A stretch of DNA of 64,000 nt, taken from assembly GCF_964199755.1 (NCBI RefSeq), contig NC_133897.1:169622511-169686510 (forward strand). The letters run 5' to 3'. This document shows positions 10,060 to 20,654 of the stretch, piece by piece. The first letter of the stretch is position 1; every line of letters starts with the position of its first letter. Below the pieces are notes generated by a model, which made no database searches, had not been told where the DNA came from, and saw nothing but the letters and a program-made list of their open reading frames with translations. The stretch is from Larus michahellis. Lineage: Eukaryota; Chordata; Aves; Charadriiformes; Laridae. The position numbers and the translations under genes are program-made.

Positions 10060-11870
10060 TGCACGGGTGGGGGGGGGTCCCTGCCTGCTGGGAGGGGGTC
10101 TGGGCCCGTGTTGGGGGTCCCTGAGCCCAGGGTGGGGGTCCATGCAGGCAGGACGGGGGTCTGTGCCCGGCTTGAAGGGTCCCTGAGCCCAGGGTGGGGG
10201 TCCCTGCCTGCTGGGAGGGGGTCTGGGTCTGTGTTGGGGGGTCCCTGTGCCCAGGGTGGGGGTCTGTGCCTGCAGGACGGGGGTTTGTGTCCGTGTTGGG
10301 GGGTCCCTGTGCCCAGGGTGGGGGTCCATGCAGGCAGGACAGGGGTCTGGGCCCGTGTTGGGGGGTCCCTGTACCCAGGGTGGGGGTCCATGCAGGCAGG
10401 ACGGGGGTTTGTGTCCATGTTGGGGGGTCCCTGTGCCCAGGGTGGGGGTCCATGCAGGCAGGATGGGGGTCTGTGCCCGGCTTGAAGGGTCCCTGTGCCC
10501 AGGGTGGGGGTCCCTGCCTGCTGGGAGGGGGTCTGGGTCTGTGTTGGGGGGTCCCTGTGCCCAGGGTGGGGGTCTGTGCCTGCAGGACGGGGGTTTGTGT
10601 CCGTGTTGGGGGGTCCCTGTGCCCAGGGTGGGGGTCCATGCAGGCAGGACAGGGGTCTGGGCCCGTGTTGGGGCGTCCCTGTACCCAGGGTGGGGGTCCA
10701 TGCAGGCAGGACGGGGGTTTGTGTCCATGTTGGGGGGTCCCTGTGCCCAGGGTGGGGGTCCATGCAGGCAGGATGGGGGTCTGTGCCCGGCTTGAAGGGT
10801 CCCTGTGCCCAGGGTGGGGGTCCCTGCCTGCTGGGAGGGGGTCTGGGTCTGTGTTGGGGGGTCCCTGTGCCCAGGGTGGGGGGTCTGTGCCTGCAGGACG
10901 GGGGTTTGTGTCCGTGTTGGGGGGTCCCTGTGCCCAGGGTGGGGGTCCATGCAGGCAGGACAGGGGTCTGTGCCCATGTTGGGGGGTCCCTGTGCCCAGG
11001 GTGGGGGTCCATGCAGGCAGGATGGGGGTCTGTGCCCGGCTTGAAGGGTCCCTGTGCCCAGGGTGGGGGTCCCTGCCTGCTGGGTGGGGGTCTGTGCCCG
11101 TGTTGGGGGTCCCTGTGCCCAGGGTGGGGGTCCCTGCCTGCTGGGTGGGGGTCTGTGCCCATGTTGGGGGGTCCCTGTACCCAGGGTGGGGGTCCATGCA
11201 GGCAGGACGGGGGTCTGGGCCTGTGTGTTGGAGGGTCCCTGTGCCCAGGGTGGGGGTCCCTGCCTGCTGGGAGGGGGTCTGGGTCTGTGTTGGGGGGTCC
11301 CTGTGCCCAGGGTGGGGGTCCATGCAGGCAGGACAGGGGTCTGTGCCCATGTTGGAGGGTCCCTGTGCCCAGGGTGGGGGTCTGTGCCTGCAGGACGGGG
11401 GTTTGTGTCCGTGTTGGGGCGTCCCTGTGCCCAGGGTGGGGGTCCATGCAGGCAGGACAGGGGTCTGTGCCCATGTTGGGGGGTCCCTGTACCCAGGGTG
11501 GGGGTCCATGCAGGCAGGACAGGGGTCTGTGCCCAATTTGGAGGGTCCCTGAGCCCAGGACGGGGGTCTGTGCCCGTGTTGGGGGGTCCCTGTGCCCAGG
11601 GCGGGGGTCTGTGCCCATGTTGGGGGGTCCCTGTGCCCAGGGTGGGGGTCCATGCAGGCAGGATGGGGGTCTGTGCCCGGCTTGAAGGGTCCCTGAGCCC
11701 AGGGTGGGGGTCCCTGCCTGCTGGGTGGGGGTCTGTGCCCGTGTTGGGGGGTCCCTGTGCCCAGGGTGGGGGTCCATGCAGGCAGGACGGGGGTCTGTGC
11801 CCGTGTTGGAGGGTCCCTGCGCCCAGAGCGGGGGTCTGTGCCTGCGGGGCAGGGTCCGTGCCCACATGGC
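10060..11870. repeat. 62-bp minisatellite in intron 5 of the small gene
   Basis: About 29 copies of a unit containing 'ccagggtgggggtccatgca', 'ggcaggacgggggtctgtgc' and 'ccgtgttggggggtccctg'. Blocks of about 310 bp recur (compare 10190-10500 with 10500-10810), which shows higher-order structure. The long open frames on both strands come from the repeat. Confidence 0.95.
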
Positions 11871-11923
11871 GCAGCCCCGAGCCGATGCCCGGCCGTGCCA
11901 CCTGGCCCCCAGCCCAGCCCTAC

Positions 11924-11959
11924 CTTTGCCCAGGCGCTGTGCCGAGGTGGTGAGATCAC
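11924..11959 (-). CDS. Small secreted protein, coding exon 5
   Basis: A 36-base symmetrical phase-1 exon bounded by CCCCCAG and GTAGGG. It encodes SDLTTSAQRLGK. Confidence 0.64.
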
Positions 11960-12127
11960 CTGGGGGGGGGTGGAAAAGGGGGGGTCAGGAGGAGCCGGGG
12001 GGCAGAGACCCTGGGGTGCCACCCCCGGTCCGTGCCCCAGCCGGGGGTCCGGCCGCCCCTGGCCCTCCGGGGGGTCGCCGAGAGCTGCCTCCCCGGCCGG
12101 CTGCCGCGTCCCCACGCCGACGCTCAC

Positions 12128-12166
12128 TCTCTCCGGAGGCCTCCAGCCTGGCGGGGCTGACGGGCT
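12128..12166 (-). CDS. Small secreted protein, coding exon 4
   Basis: A 39-base symmetrical phase-1 exon bounded by CTTCCAG and GTGAGC. It encodes EPVSPARLEASGE and starts with the same EP dipeptide as the exon before it. Confidence 0.66.
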
Positions 12167-12393
12167 CTGGAAGAGACGGAGCAGGGGGATGTGAGGCCCG
12201 GGGTGCCCACGCTCTGCCCACCCCACCCCCCCACCACAACCACCAGCCCCCTCCAGGCCTTGACCGGGAGGGAAACTGAGGCACGGAGGCCGCAGGTCCC
12301 AGCTCCCGGCCGGGCGGTGCTTGGGGGGGGGGGGTGCTGCGTGGGGCAGGGTCGTCCCCCCGCCGAGGCGCTGGTCGAGCCCCGGTCCCCTAC

Positions 12394-12444
12394 CTGGCGT
12401 CTGTCCTTCTGCAGAAAGGGCCACGTCCAGGGTGCTCGCGGGCT
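12394..12444 (-). CDS. Small secreted protein, coding exon 3
   Basis: A 51-base exon bounded by CCCGCAG and GTAGGG, phase 1 on both sides. It encodes EPASTLDVALSAEGQTP. Confidence 0.68.
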
Positions 12445-12676
12445 CTGCGGGGACACGGGGTGGGGGGCAGGGACAGGGAGCACGTCCCGGACACCGCAGC
12501 CCCGGGGGATCGGGGACCACGGCGGGTGTCCCCAGGAGACCCCAGTACCCCAACCCCCTCCCTTCCGCCATGTAGGGATCCCCCCGTGCTGCTGGGTGGC
12601 AGCACCCGCTGGGACCCCTGCCCTGGGCACCCAGGGTGCCCCCAGCCCTCTGTCCCCGGCCCCCCAGCCCCCTTAC

Positions 12677-12732
12677 CATCGGCCATCACGGCGGCCAGGA
12701 CCAGGAGGGCGACCATGGCCAACGCCGGGGCC
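12677..12732 (-). CDS. Small secreted protein, coding exon 2 (signal peptide core)
   Basis: It lies between a CTCCGCAG acceptor and a GTAAGG donor. It encodes RAPALAMVALLVLAAVMAD, a strong hydrophobic signal sequence, and leaves phase 1. Confidence 0.72.
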
Positions 12733-12894
12733 CTGCGGAGGAGACGCGGCGTTTGGGGACCCCAGAGCACCCCTCACTGCTCCTGGTCCACCCGCAGACA
12801 CCCCCCCGTGCCCCCAGGGTCCCCTCCCCGGCCCGGCCCCCCAGTACCAACCCCTTCCTGGGGAGCCCCCAGGGCTCCTACAGGGCCCTGCAGA

Positions 12895-14460
12895 CCCCAT
12901 GGTCCCTGTCCCCACCCTGGCGTCACCCCAGGCAGGGCATGGGGCCGCGGTCCCCGTCCCCACCCTGGTGTCACCCCAGCTCCAGGCAGGGCATGGGGCT
13001 GCGGTCCCTGTCCCCACGCTGGTGTCACCTGAGCTCCAGGCAGGGCATGGGGTCCCCATCCCCACGCTGGCATCACCCCAAAGGGGGTGCACCCCATGGG
13101 GCTGCAGTCCCTGTCCCCATGCCAGTGTCCCCCCAGCTCCAGGCAGGGCATGGGGCCGCGGTCCCCGTCCCCACCCTGGCATCACCCCAGGCAGGGCATG
13201 GGGCTGCGGTCCCCGTCCCCACACTGGCGTCACCCCAGGCAGGGCATGGGGCCGTGGTCCCCGTCCCCACACTGGTGTCACCTCAGGCAAGGCATGGGGC
13301 CGTGGTCCCCGTCCCCACACTGGTGTCACCTCAGGCAGGGCATGGGGCCGCGGTCCCCATCCCCAACCTGGTGTCCCCTCAGCTCCAGGCAGGGCATGGG
13401 GTCCCCATCCCCACGCTGGCGTCACCCCAAAGGGGGTGCACCCCATGGGGCTGCGGTCCCTGTCCCCATGCCAGTGTCCCCCCAGCTCCAGGCAGGGCAT
13501 GGGGCTGCGGTCCCCGTCCCCACCCTGGCGTCACCCCAGGCAGGGCATGGGGCTGCAGTCCCTGTCCCCACCCTGGTGTCCCCCCAGCTCCAGGCAGGGC
13601 ATGGGGTCCCCATCCCCACGCTGGTGTCACCCCAAAGGGGGTGCACCCCATGGGGCTGCAGTCCCTGTCCCCATGCCAGTGTCCCCCCAGCTCCAGGCAG
13701 GGCATGGGGCTGCGGTCCCCGTCCCCACCGTGGTGTCACCTCAGGCAAGGCATGGGGCCGCAGTCCCTGTCCCCACCCTGGTGTCCCCCCAGCTCCAGGC
13801 AGGGCATGGGGCTGCGGTCCCCATCCCCACCCTGGTGTCACCTCAGGCAGGGCATGGGGCCGCGGTCCCTGTCCCCACCCTGGCGTCACCCCAGGCAGGG
13901 CATGGGGCTGCGGTCCCCGTCCCCACACTGGTGTCACCCCAGATGGGGTGCACCCCATGGGGCTGCAGTCCCTGTCCCCATGCCAGTGTCCCCCCAGCTC
14001 CAGGCAGGGCATGGGGCCGCGGTCCCTGTCCCCACCCTGGTGACACCCCAGCTCCAGGCAGGGCATGGGGCTGCGGTCCCCATCCCCACACTGGTGTCAC
14101 CTCAGGCAGGGCATGGGGCTGCGGTCCCCATCCCCACACTGGTGTCACCTCAGGCAAGGCATGGGGCCGCGGTCCCCATCCCCACGCTGGTGTCACCTCA
14201 GGCAGGGCATGGGGCTGCGGTCCCCATCCCCACACTGGCGTCACCTCAGGCAGGGCATGGGGCTGCGGTCCCCGTCCCCACACTGGTGTCACCCCAGATG
14301 GGGTGCACCCCACGGGGCTGCGGTCCCTGTCCCCATGCCAGTGTCCCCCGAGCTCCAGGCAGGGCATGGGGCTGCGGTCCCCATCCCCACGCTGGTGTCA
14401 CCTCAGGCAGGGCATGGGGCCGTGGTCCCCGTCCCCACACTGGTGTCCCCCCAGCTCCAG
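12895..14460. repeat. ~50-bp minisatellite with higher-order structure in intron 1 of the small gene
   Basis: The unit holds 'caggcagggcatggggctgc' followed by 'ggtccccgtccccacactgg' and 'tgtcacc'. A longer variant with 'gggtgcaccccatggggctg' recurs at intervals, giving a higher-order period. Confidence 0.95.
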
Positions 14461-14759
14461 CCACCCCAGGCTGCAGGCAGGCTGGGGGGGACCCCAGGCG
14501 AGGTGCCCGGAGGAGGTGACCCCTCTGCAGAGCATCCCCTGCCGCAGCCCCCGGCCTTGGCGGACCCCGCGTCCCGGCCTTGTCCCTGCCCCGTGATGGA
14601 TCCGGGCCAAGCTGGGGGCCACGGGCCTGGGGCAGGAGACGCTGCAGCTCCCCCCCCCCCCCCCCCCCGCCCCCGGCTGCATGGGGGGTGCCCGGGAACC
14701 CCACAACCAGCCGGGGAGCAGTGGGACAGCTGGGGGGGGACTGCCACATGCCAGGGGGT

Positions 14760-15380
14760 CAGGGGCATCCCAGAGTTGCCCCCAGGACCCCCCAGAGCTG
14801 CCGGCAGATGCCCCCAGGACCCCCCCAGAGCTGGAGGAGGTGCCCTGGGACCCCTCAAGGCTGTCTAGAGATGCCCCCCGGAGCCGACGGGAGATGCCCC
14901 CAGGACCCCCCCCCAGCTCTCCCAGGGAGATGCCCATCTGGGACCCCCTCAATGCTGCCATGGGATGCCCACCCAGGACCCCCCAGAGCTGCCAGGAGAT
15001 GCCCCCCAGAGCTGCCGGGAGATGCCCCCAGGAGCCCCCAGAGCTGCCGGGAGATGCCCCCCAGAGCTGCCGGGAGATGCTCCAGGACCCCCCCACTGCT
15101 GCCAGGTGGTGCCCACCGGGGATGCCCCCGGTGCTGCCAGGAGATGCCCCCCAGAGCTGCCGGGAGATGCCCCCAAGACCCCCCAGAGCTGCCGGGAGAT
15201 GCCCCCCAGAGCTGCTGGGAGATGCCCCCCAGAGCTCCTAGGAGATGCCCCCAGGACCCCCCAGAGCTGCCGGGAGATGCTCCAAGACCCCCCAGTGCTG
15301 CCAGGTGGTGCCCACCGGGGATGCCCCCGGTGCTGCCAGGAGATGCCCCCCAGAGCTGCCGGGAGATGCCCCCCGAGCCC
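14760..15380. repeat. Minisatellite (agagctgccgggagatgccc)
   Basis: Tandem 24-36-bp units in intron 1 of the small gene, ending about 130 bases from its start codon. Confidence 0.92.
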
Positions 15381-15514
15381 CCGCCGGGGGCAGCGTCGGG
15401 GTCCCGGTGCCCCCGTTCCCCCTCGCCGCCCCCATCCCGCCCCCTCCCCGGGCTGGGGTCAGCAGAGCGGTGGTCCCCGCCGTCCCCGGGGTCCCCGCCG
15501 TCCCCGGGGCTCAC

Positions 15515-15531
15515 CTGCGGGGCTGGGCCAT
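15515..15531 (-). CDS. Small secreted protein, coding exon 1 (start codon)
   Basis: The ATG sits in a good Kozak setting (GGCATGGCC). It encodes MAQPR and two bases of the next codon, then a GTGAG donor. The start is chosen because it is the first ATG below the TATA box and joins in frame to the signal-peptide exon. Confidence 0.7.
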
Positions 15532-15590
15532 GCCTGCGGCTGCGGGGCTGGCGGCGCTGCGGGGAACCGGCCCGGCGCCGCCCGGGGCCG

Positions 15591-15596
15591 TTATAG
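15591..15596 (-). promoter_or_regulatory. TATA box of the small secreted-protein gene
   Basis: Read on the minus strand the sequence is GGCTATAACGG, inside a GC-rich block and about 60 bases before the ATG. This predicts a start site near 15560. A TATA promoter suits a tissue-restricted gene. Confidence 0.65.
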
Positions 15597-15654
15597 CCGC
15601 ATGGGGCTGGGGAGGAGCCAGGTGGCTGCGGGCCAGCCAATCCCCGCACCGGCA

Positions 15655-15930
15655 CCGGCACTGCGGCTCCGCACCGGCTCCGCACCGGGCACCGGCATCA
15701 CCCCTGGGGCATCACCCCCGGGGCATCACCCCCGGCACTGCGGCTCCGCACCGGCTCCGCACCGGGCACCGGCATCACCCCTGGGGCATCACCCCCGGCA
15801 CTGCGGCTCCGCACCGGCTCCGCACCGGGCACCGGCATCACCCCCGGGGCATCGGCATCGGCATCACCCCCGGGGCATCACCCCCGGCACTGCGGCCCCG
15901 CACCGGGCACCGGCACCGGGCACCAGTATT
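15655..15930. repeat. ~63-bp minisatellite just upstream of the small-gene promoter
   Basis: About four copies of a unit built from 'cggctccgcaccgggcaccg' and 'gcatcacccccggggcatca'. Confidence 0.9.
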
Positions 15931-15969
15931 CCCCGGTCCGAATGGCACTGGGAGCCCCTGTGCCGTTGC

Positions 15970-17765
15970 AGGGACCCCAAAGCCATGTCTGGGACCCCCC
16001 CAGCACCACTTTCAGGACCCCAGACCCATGTCCGGGACCCCCCCAGCACCACTTTGGGGACCCCAGAGCCATGACCAGGACCCCCCCAGCACCACAGCAG
16101 GGACCCCAGAGCCATGACCAGGACCCCCAGCACCACTTTGGGGACCTCAGAGCCATGTCTGGGACCCCCCCAGCACCACTTTGGGGACCCCAGAGCCATG
16201 ACTGGGACCCCCAGCACAGTTCTGGGGACCCCAAAAGGCAGAGGCCCAGCTGGGACCCTCCAACCCCACTTTGGGGACCCCAGACCCATGTCCGGGACCC
16301 CCCCAGCACCACTTTGGGGACCCCAGAGCCATGACCGGGACCCCCAGCACCACAGCGGGGACCCCAGAGCCATGTCCGGGACCCCCCCAGCACCACTTTG
16401 GGGACCCCAGAGCAATGTCCGGGACCCCCCCAGCACCACTTTGGGGACCCCAGTCCCATGACCAGGACCCCCAGCACCACTTTGGGGACCCCAGAGCCAT
16501 GTCCGGGACCCCCCCCAGCACCACAGCGGGGACCCCCAGGCCTGGATACCATGGAACAGCTCTGGGGACCCCCAAAGCCAGAGCCATGACCGGGACCCTC
16601 CAACCCCACTTTGGGGACCCCAGAGCCATGTCCGGGACCCCCCCAGAACCACTTTGGGGACCCCAGAGCCATGATCGGGACCCCCAGCCCAGCTCTGGGG
16701 ACCCCGAAAGGCAGACGCCCAGCTGGGACCCTCCAACCCCACTTTAGGACCCCAGACCCATGACCAGGACCCCCAGCACCACTTTGGGGACCCCAAAGCC
16801 ATGTCCGGGACCCCCCCAGCACCACAGCGGGGACCCCAGACCCATGACTGGGACCCCCCAGCACCACTTTGGGGACCCCAGAGCCGTGATCGGGACCCCC
16901 AGCACAGCTCTGGGGACCCAAAAAGGCAGAGGCCCAGCTGGGACCCCCCCAGCATCACTTTGGGGACCCCAGAGCCATGTCCGGGACCCCCCCAGCACCA
17001 CAGCGGGGACCCCAGACCCATGACCAGGACCTCCAGCACCACTTTGGGGACCCAAGAGCCATGTCCGGGACCCCCCCAGCACCACTTTGGGGACCCCAGA
17101 CCCATGACTGGGACCCCCAGCACAGTTCTGGGGACCCCAAAAGGCAGAGGCCCAGCTGGGACCCTCCAACCCCACTTTGGGGACCCCAGACCCATGTCCG
17201 GGACCCCCCCAGCACCACTTTGGGGACCCCAGAGCCATGTCTGGGACCCCCCCAGCACCACAGCGGGGACCCCCAGGTCTGGATACCATGGAACAGCTCT
17301 GGGGACCCCCAAAGCCAGAGCCATGACCAGGACCCTCCAACCCCACTTCGGGGACCCCAAAGCCACGTCCAGGACCCCCAGCACCACTTTGGGGACCCCA
17401 GAGCCATGACTGGGACCCCCAGCCCAGCTCTGGCGACCCCAAAAGGCAGACGCCCAGCTGTGACCCTCCAACCCCACTTTAGGACCCCAGACCCATGACC
17501 AGGACCCCCAGCACCACTTTGGGGACCCCAGAGCCATGTCTGGGACCCCCCCAGCACCACAGTGGGGACCCCAGACCCATGACTGCGACCCCCAGCACCA
17601 CAGTGGGGACCCCAGACCCATGTCCGGGACCCCCCTAGCACCACTTTGGGGACCCCAGAGCCATGACCGGGACCCCCCCCAGCACCACTTTGGGGACCCC
17701 CGACCCAGCACCGTTCCTGGGTACCACGGACCAGCTCTGGGGACCCCCGAAGCCAGAGCCCCAGC
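15970..17765. repeat. 44-bp minisatellite with higher-order structure
   Basis: About 40 copies of a unit holding 'ggaccccagagccatgtccg' and 'ggacccccccagcaccactt'. A divergent unit with 'aaaaggcagaggcccagctg' marks the higher-order period. Confidence 0.95.
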
Positions 17766-18068
17766 AGGGACCCTCCAGTGCCGCTGGGCATTGGGGGGCG
17801 CTGGGCATGGTGGGGGGCGGGGGGGGGGGGGGTTGGCCACCCCTTGCCCCTCTCCCTGGGGTCCCCCTGGACCTCCCTGTCCCCGGCTCCCCGGGGGCTG
17901 CCATGGGGGGACACCCCTCCCCACCCCAAGCAGGCAGCACCCCCTTCCCGGGGACACCCTGACCCACACAGCGCCCCCCCCCTCCCCGGGCTCTGGGGCT
18001 GTGGTGGAGCCGGGGGGGGGGGTCCCATCCCCGCCCTGCCACCCCCTGTCCCCCCCCCTCCAGCCCGA

Positions 18069-18111
18069 ACAAGGGGCCCTTTGTGGCCGGGGCAGCTCAA
18101 AGCCCCTTTGT
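18069..18111. promoter_or_regulatory. Two inverted paired SOX-type sites (module A)
   Basis: The first pair is ACAAGG (18069-18074), a GGCC spacer and CTTTGT (18079-18084). The second is TCAAAG (18097-18102), a CCC spacer and CTTTGT (18106-18111). Opposed HMG-box half-sites 3-4 bp apart are the arrangement bound by SOXE dimers (SOX8/9/10). They lie about 2.5 kb upstream of the small-gene promoter, between two minisatellites. Confidence 0.55.
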
Positions 18112-18328
18112 TCCCCGGATTACGGGGTTGCGGGGGGGGGGCAGCGCCGGCTCCGGTGTCCTGTGGGGCCGGGGGGACGATGGGGACCCACAGCCGTCGC
18201 ACCGGTTGGCAGCGGTGGCCACCGGAGCTGGCAGCCACCGGGCCACGTGGCCCCCCCCCCCCCCGGCCCTGGTCCCCGGCACCTTTCCTGGGGCTCCCTG
18301 GTACGGCAGAGCCCCAGCTGTCGCCGGC

Positions 18329-18378
18329 ACAATGCGCCTTTATCCCGGCGTGGTGCCGCCGCCGGACGCCGGAACAAT
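18329..18378. promoter_or_regulatory. Inverted paired SOX-type site plus single AACAAT (module A2)
   Basis: ACAATG (18329-18334), a CGC spacer and a CTTTAT half-site (18338-18343), then a single AACAAT at 18373-18378. It has the same logic and spacing as module A. Confidence 0.45.
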
Positions 18379-18534
18379 CCGGCCGCGTGGTCACGGCCTG
18401 CCCAGCCGGCATCGCCCGTCCCTGGCACCGGCCACGCCGCCCCGGGGGGTGAGCTGTCCCGGATGCGGGACACCCCCCACCCCACACCGGCACGTCCCCA
18501 AACCTGGCACCACCAGAATCCTCGCCCCGGCACG

Positions 18535-20345
18535 GTGACGCTGAGCCGGCACGGCCCTGGTGGGCTGGCACGGTGATGGTGAGCCAGTACGGTGATGGTG
18601 AGCCGGCACGGTGATGGTGAGCTGATACGGTGATGGTGGGCTGATACGGTGATGGTGAGCTGATACGGTGATGGTGAGCTGGTACGGTGATGGTGGGCTG
18701 ATACGGTGATGGTGAGCTGATACGGTGATGGTGAGCCGGCACGGTGATGGTGAGCCGATACGGTGATGGTGAGCCAGTACGGTGATGATGGTGAGCTGAC
18801 ACGGTGATGGTGAGCCGGCACTGCCCTGGTACAGCTCTGGTGAGCCGGCACGGTGATGGTGAGCTGGGACGGTGATGGTGAGCTGGCATTGCCCTGGTGA
18901 GCTGGTAAGGTTACGGTGAGCCGGCACAGCCCTGGTGAGCCGGCATGGCGATGGTGAGCCGGTACGACCTTGGTGAGCCGGTATGGCTATGGTAAGCCCG
19001 TATAGCCCCGGTGAGCCGGTACAGTTATGGTGAGCCGGTATGGTTACGGCCCTGGTGAGCCGGTACGGTTACGGTGAGCGGGTATAGCCCTGGCGAGTCA
19101 ATCTGGTCCCAGTGAGCCGGCATGGTCCCGGTGAGCTGGTACAGTCCCGGCAAGCCGGCACAGTCCCTGTGAGCCACTCCAACCCCGGTGAGCCAGTACG
19201 GCCCCGGTGAGCCGGTACAGTCCCGGTGAGCCGGTACAATCCCAATGAGTTCACTGGTACCGTCCCAGTAAACCAGTATGATACTGGAGAGCCATTAAAT
19301 CCGGTGACCCGGCACAGCTCCGGTGAGACAGCATGGCCCCGGTGAGCTGGCACGGCCCTGGTGAGCCGGTATGGCCCCGGTGAACCGGCACAGGCCCGGT
19401 GATGTGGCACAGCCCCAACGATCCGGTATGGCCCCGGTGAACCAGCACAGCCCTGGTGATCCGGCACGGCCCCAGTGATCCGGCATAGCCGCAGTGTGCC
19501 GGCAGAGCCCCAGTGATCTGGCAAAGCCCTGGTGATCCAGCACAGCCCCGGGGAGGCAGCACATCCCCAATGAGACGGCACAGCCCCGGTGATTCGGCAC
19601 AGCCCCGGTGATTCAGCACAGCCCCGGTGATCTGGCAAAGCCCCCATGCGCCGGCACAGCCCCAGTGGTCTGGCACAGCCCCCGTGAGCCGGCACAGCCC
19701 CGGTGAGTCAGTATGGCCCCGGCGATCCGGCACAGCCCCAGTGATCTGGCACAGCCCCGGTGATCCAGTATGGCCCCGGTGAGCTGGCACAGCCCCAGCG
19801 AGCTGGCACGGCCCTGGTGAGTCAGCACAGCCCCGGTGATCCGGCACAGCCCCGGTGAGCTGACACAGCCCCAGTGTGCCGGCAGAGCCCCGGTGGTCCC
19901 GCACGGCCCCGGTGAGCCGGCACAGCCCCAGTGAGCTGGCACAGGCCCGGTGAGCCGGTATGGCCCCGGTGAGCTGGCAAAGTCCTGGTGAGTCAGCACA
20001 GCCCTGGTGAGCTGGCACAGTCCCAGTGTGCCGGCAGAGCCCCGGTGGTCCAGTATGGCCCCGGTGAGTCGGCACAGCCCCACTGATCTGGCACTGCCCT
20101 GGTGATCCAGTATGGCCCCGGTGAGCCGGCACAGCCCCACTGAGCTGGCACTGCCCTGGTGATCCAGTATGGCCCCGGTGAGCCAGCACAGCCCCACTGA
20201 GCTGGCACAGGCCCGGTGATCCAGTATGGCCCCGGTGAGCCGGCACAGCCCCACTGATCCGGCACGGCTCTGGTGATCCAGTATGGCCCCGGTGAGCCGG
20301 CACAGCCCCACTGATCCGGCACGGCCCCGGTGAGCCGGCAGAGCC
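18535..20345. repeat. 19-bp minisatellite (ggtgatggtgagccggcac and variants)
   Basis: About 95 copies. The first part is dominated by 'ggtgatggtgagccggcac' and the second by 'agccccggtgagccggcac'. The two variants grade into each other without a break. Confidence 0.95.
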
Positions 20346-20442
20346 CCAGCGCCCCGGTCCCAGGCCTGGGTGGGTGGCGGGGTGCCGGCGGTGTGGTGGG
20401 GGGGGGGGCGCCACACACGGCCGCCCCCGTCCCCCGGGGCAG

Positions 20443-20508
20443 ACAAGGGCCCTTTGCCGGGGGCTCAATGCCCCTTTGTCCGCCCGCGCTGCGCCTCGGG
20501 GATCAAAG
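20443..20508. promoter_or_regulatory. Two inverted paired SOX-type sites (module B)
   Basis: ACAAGG (20443-20448), GCC and CTTTGC (20452-20457); then TCAATG (20465-20470), CCC and CTTTGT (20474-20479); then a single TCAAAG at 20503. The order and spacing copy module A 2.4 kb away, although the sequence between the pairs differs. Confidence 0.5.
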
Positions 20509-20654
20509 CGGCCGGATGCCGCCCCCGGCGAAGGGGGGGACACAGGGATCCAGACCCCCCTACCCCCACCCCCCCCCGTCACCGCAGCGGGGCTGTGCCG
20601 GTGACACCCCGGTCTCCCACCTGGGTCCCCTCTTTGGGGTGCACTCCTCCCCGC

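Larger units (their letters stand above)
8315..15562 (-). other. Unrecognised gene: small secreted acidic protein, nine exons (whole transcription unit)
   Basis: Coding pieces with consensus splice sites join in frame: 15531-15515, 12732-12677, 12444-12394, 12166-12128, 11959-11924, 9931-9782, 9662-9618, 8900-8856 and 8742-8735. The product is about 148 residues. Residues 1-22 form a signal peptide: MAQPRR, then a hydrophobic core VALLVLAAVMA, with likely cleavage before DEP. The mature part is acidic and serine-rich, with a GDDDSTRGSLGSDSSS segment, one N-glycosylation sequon (NES), several S-x-E motifs of the kind FAM20C phosphorylates, and Ser-Gly pairs that might carry glycosaminoglycan. 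No cysteine, transmembrane segment or known domain is visible. A TATA box lies about 60 bases upstream of the ATG and AATAAA lies in the 3' UTR. I do not recognise the family. The splice, promoter and poly(A) consistency argues that it is real. Confidence 0.7.

Noticed and set aside
9614-12679. A 1021-residue minus-strand frame overlapping the small gene
   Set aside because: Most of it is the 62-bp minisatellite read through. Only the short segments bounded by splice sites are coherent, and these are annotated as exons.
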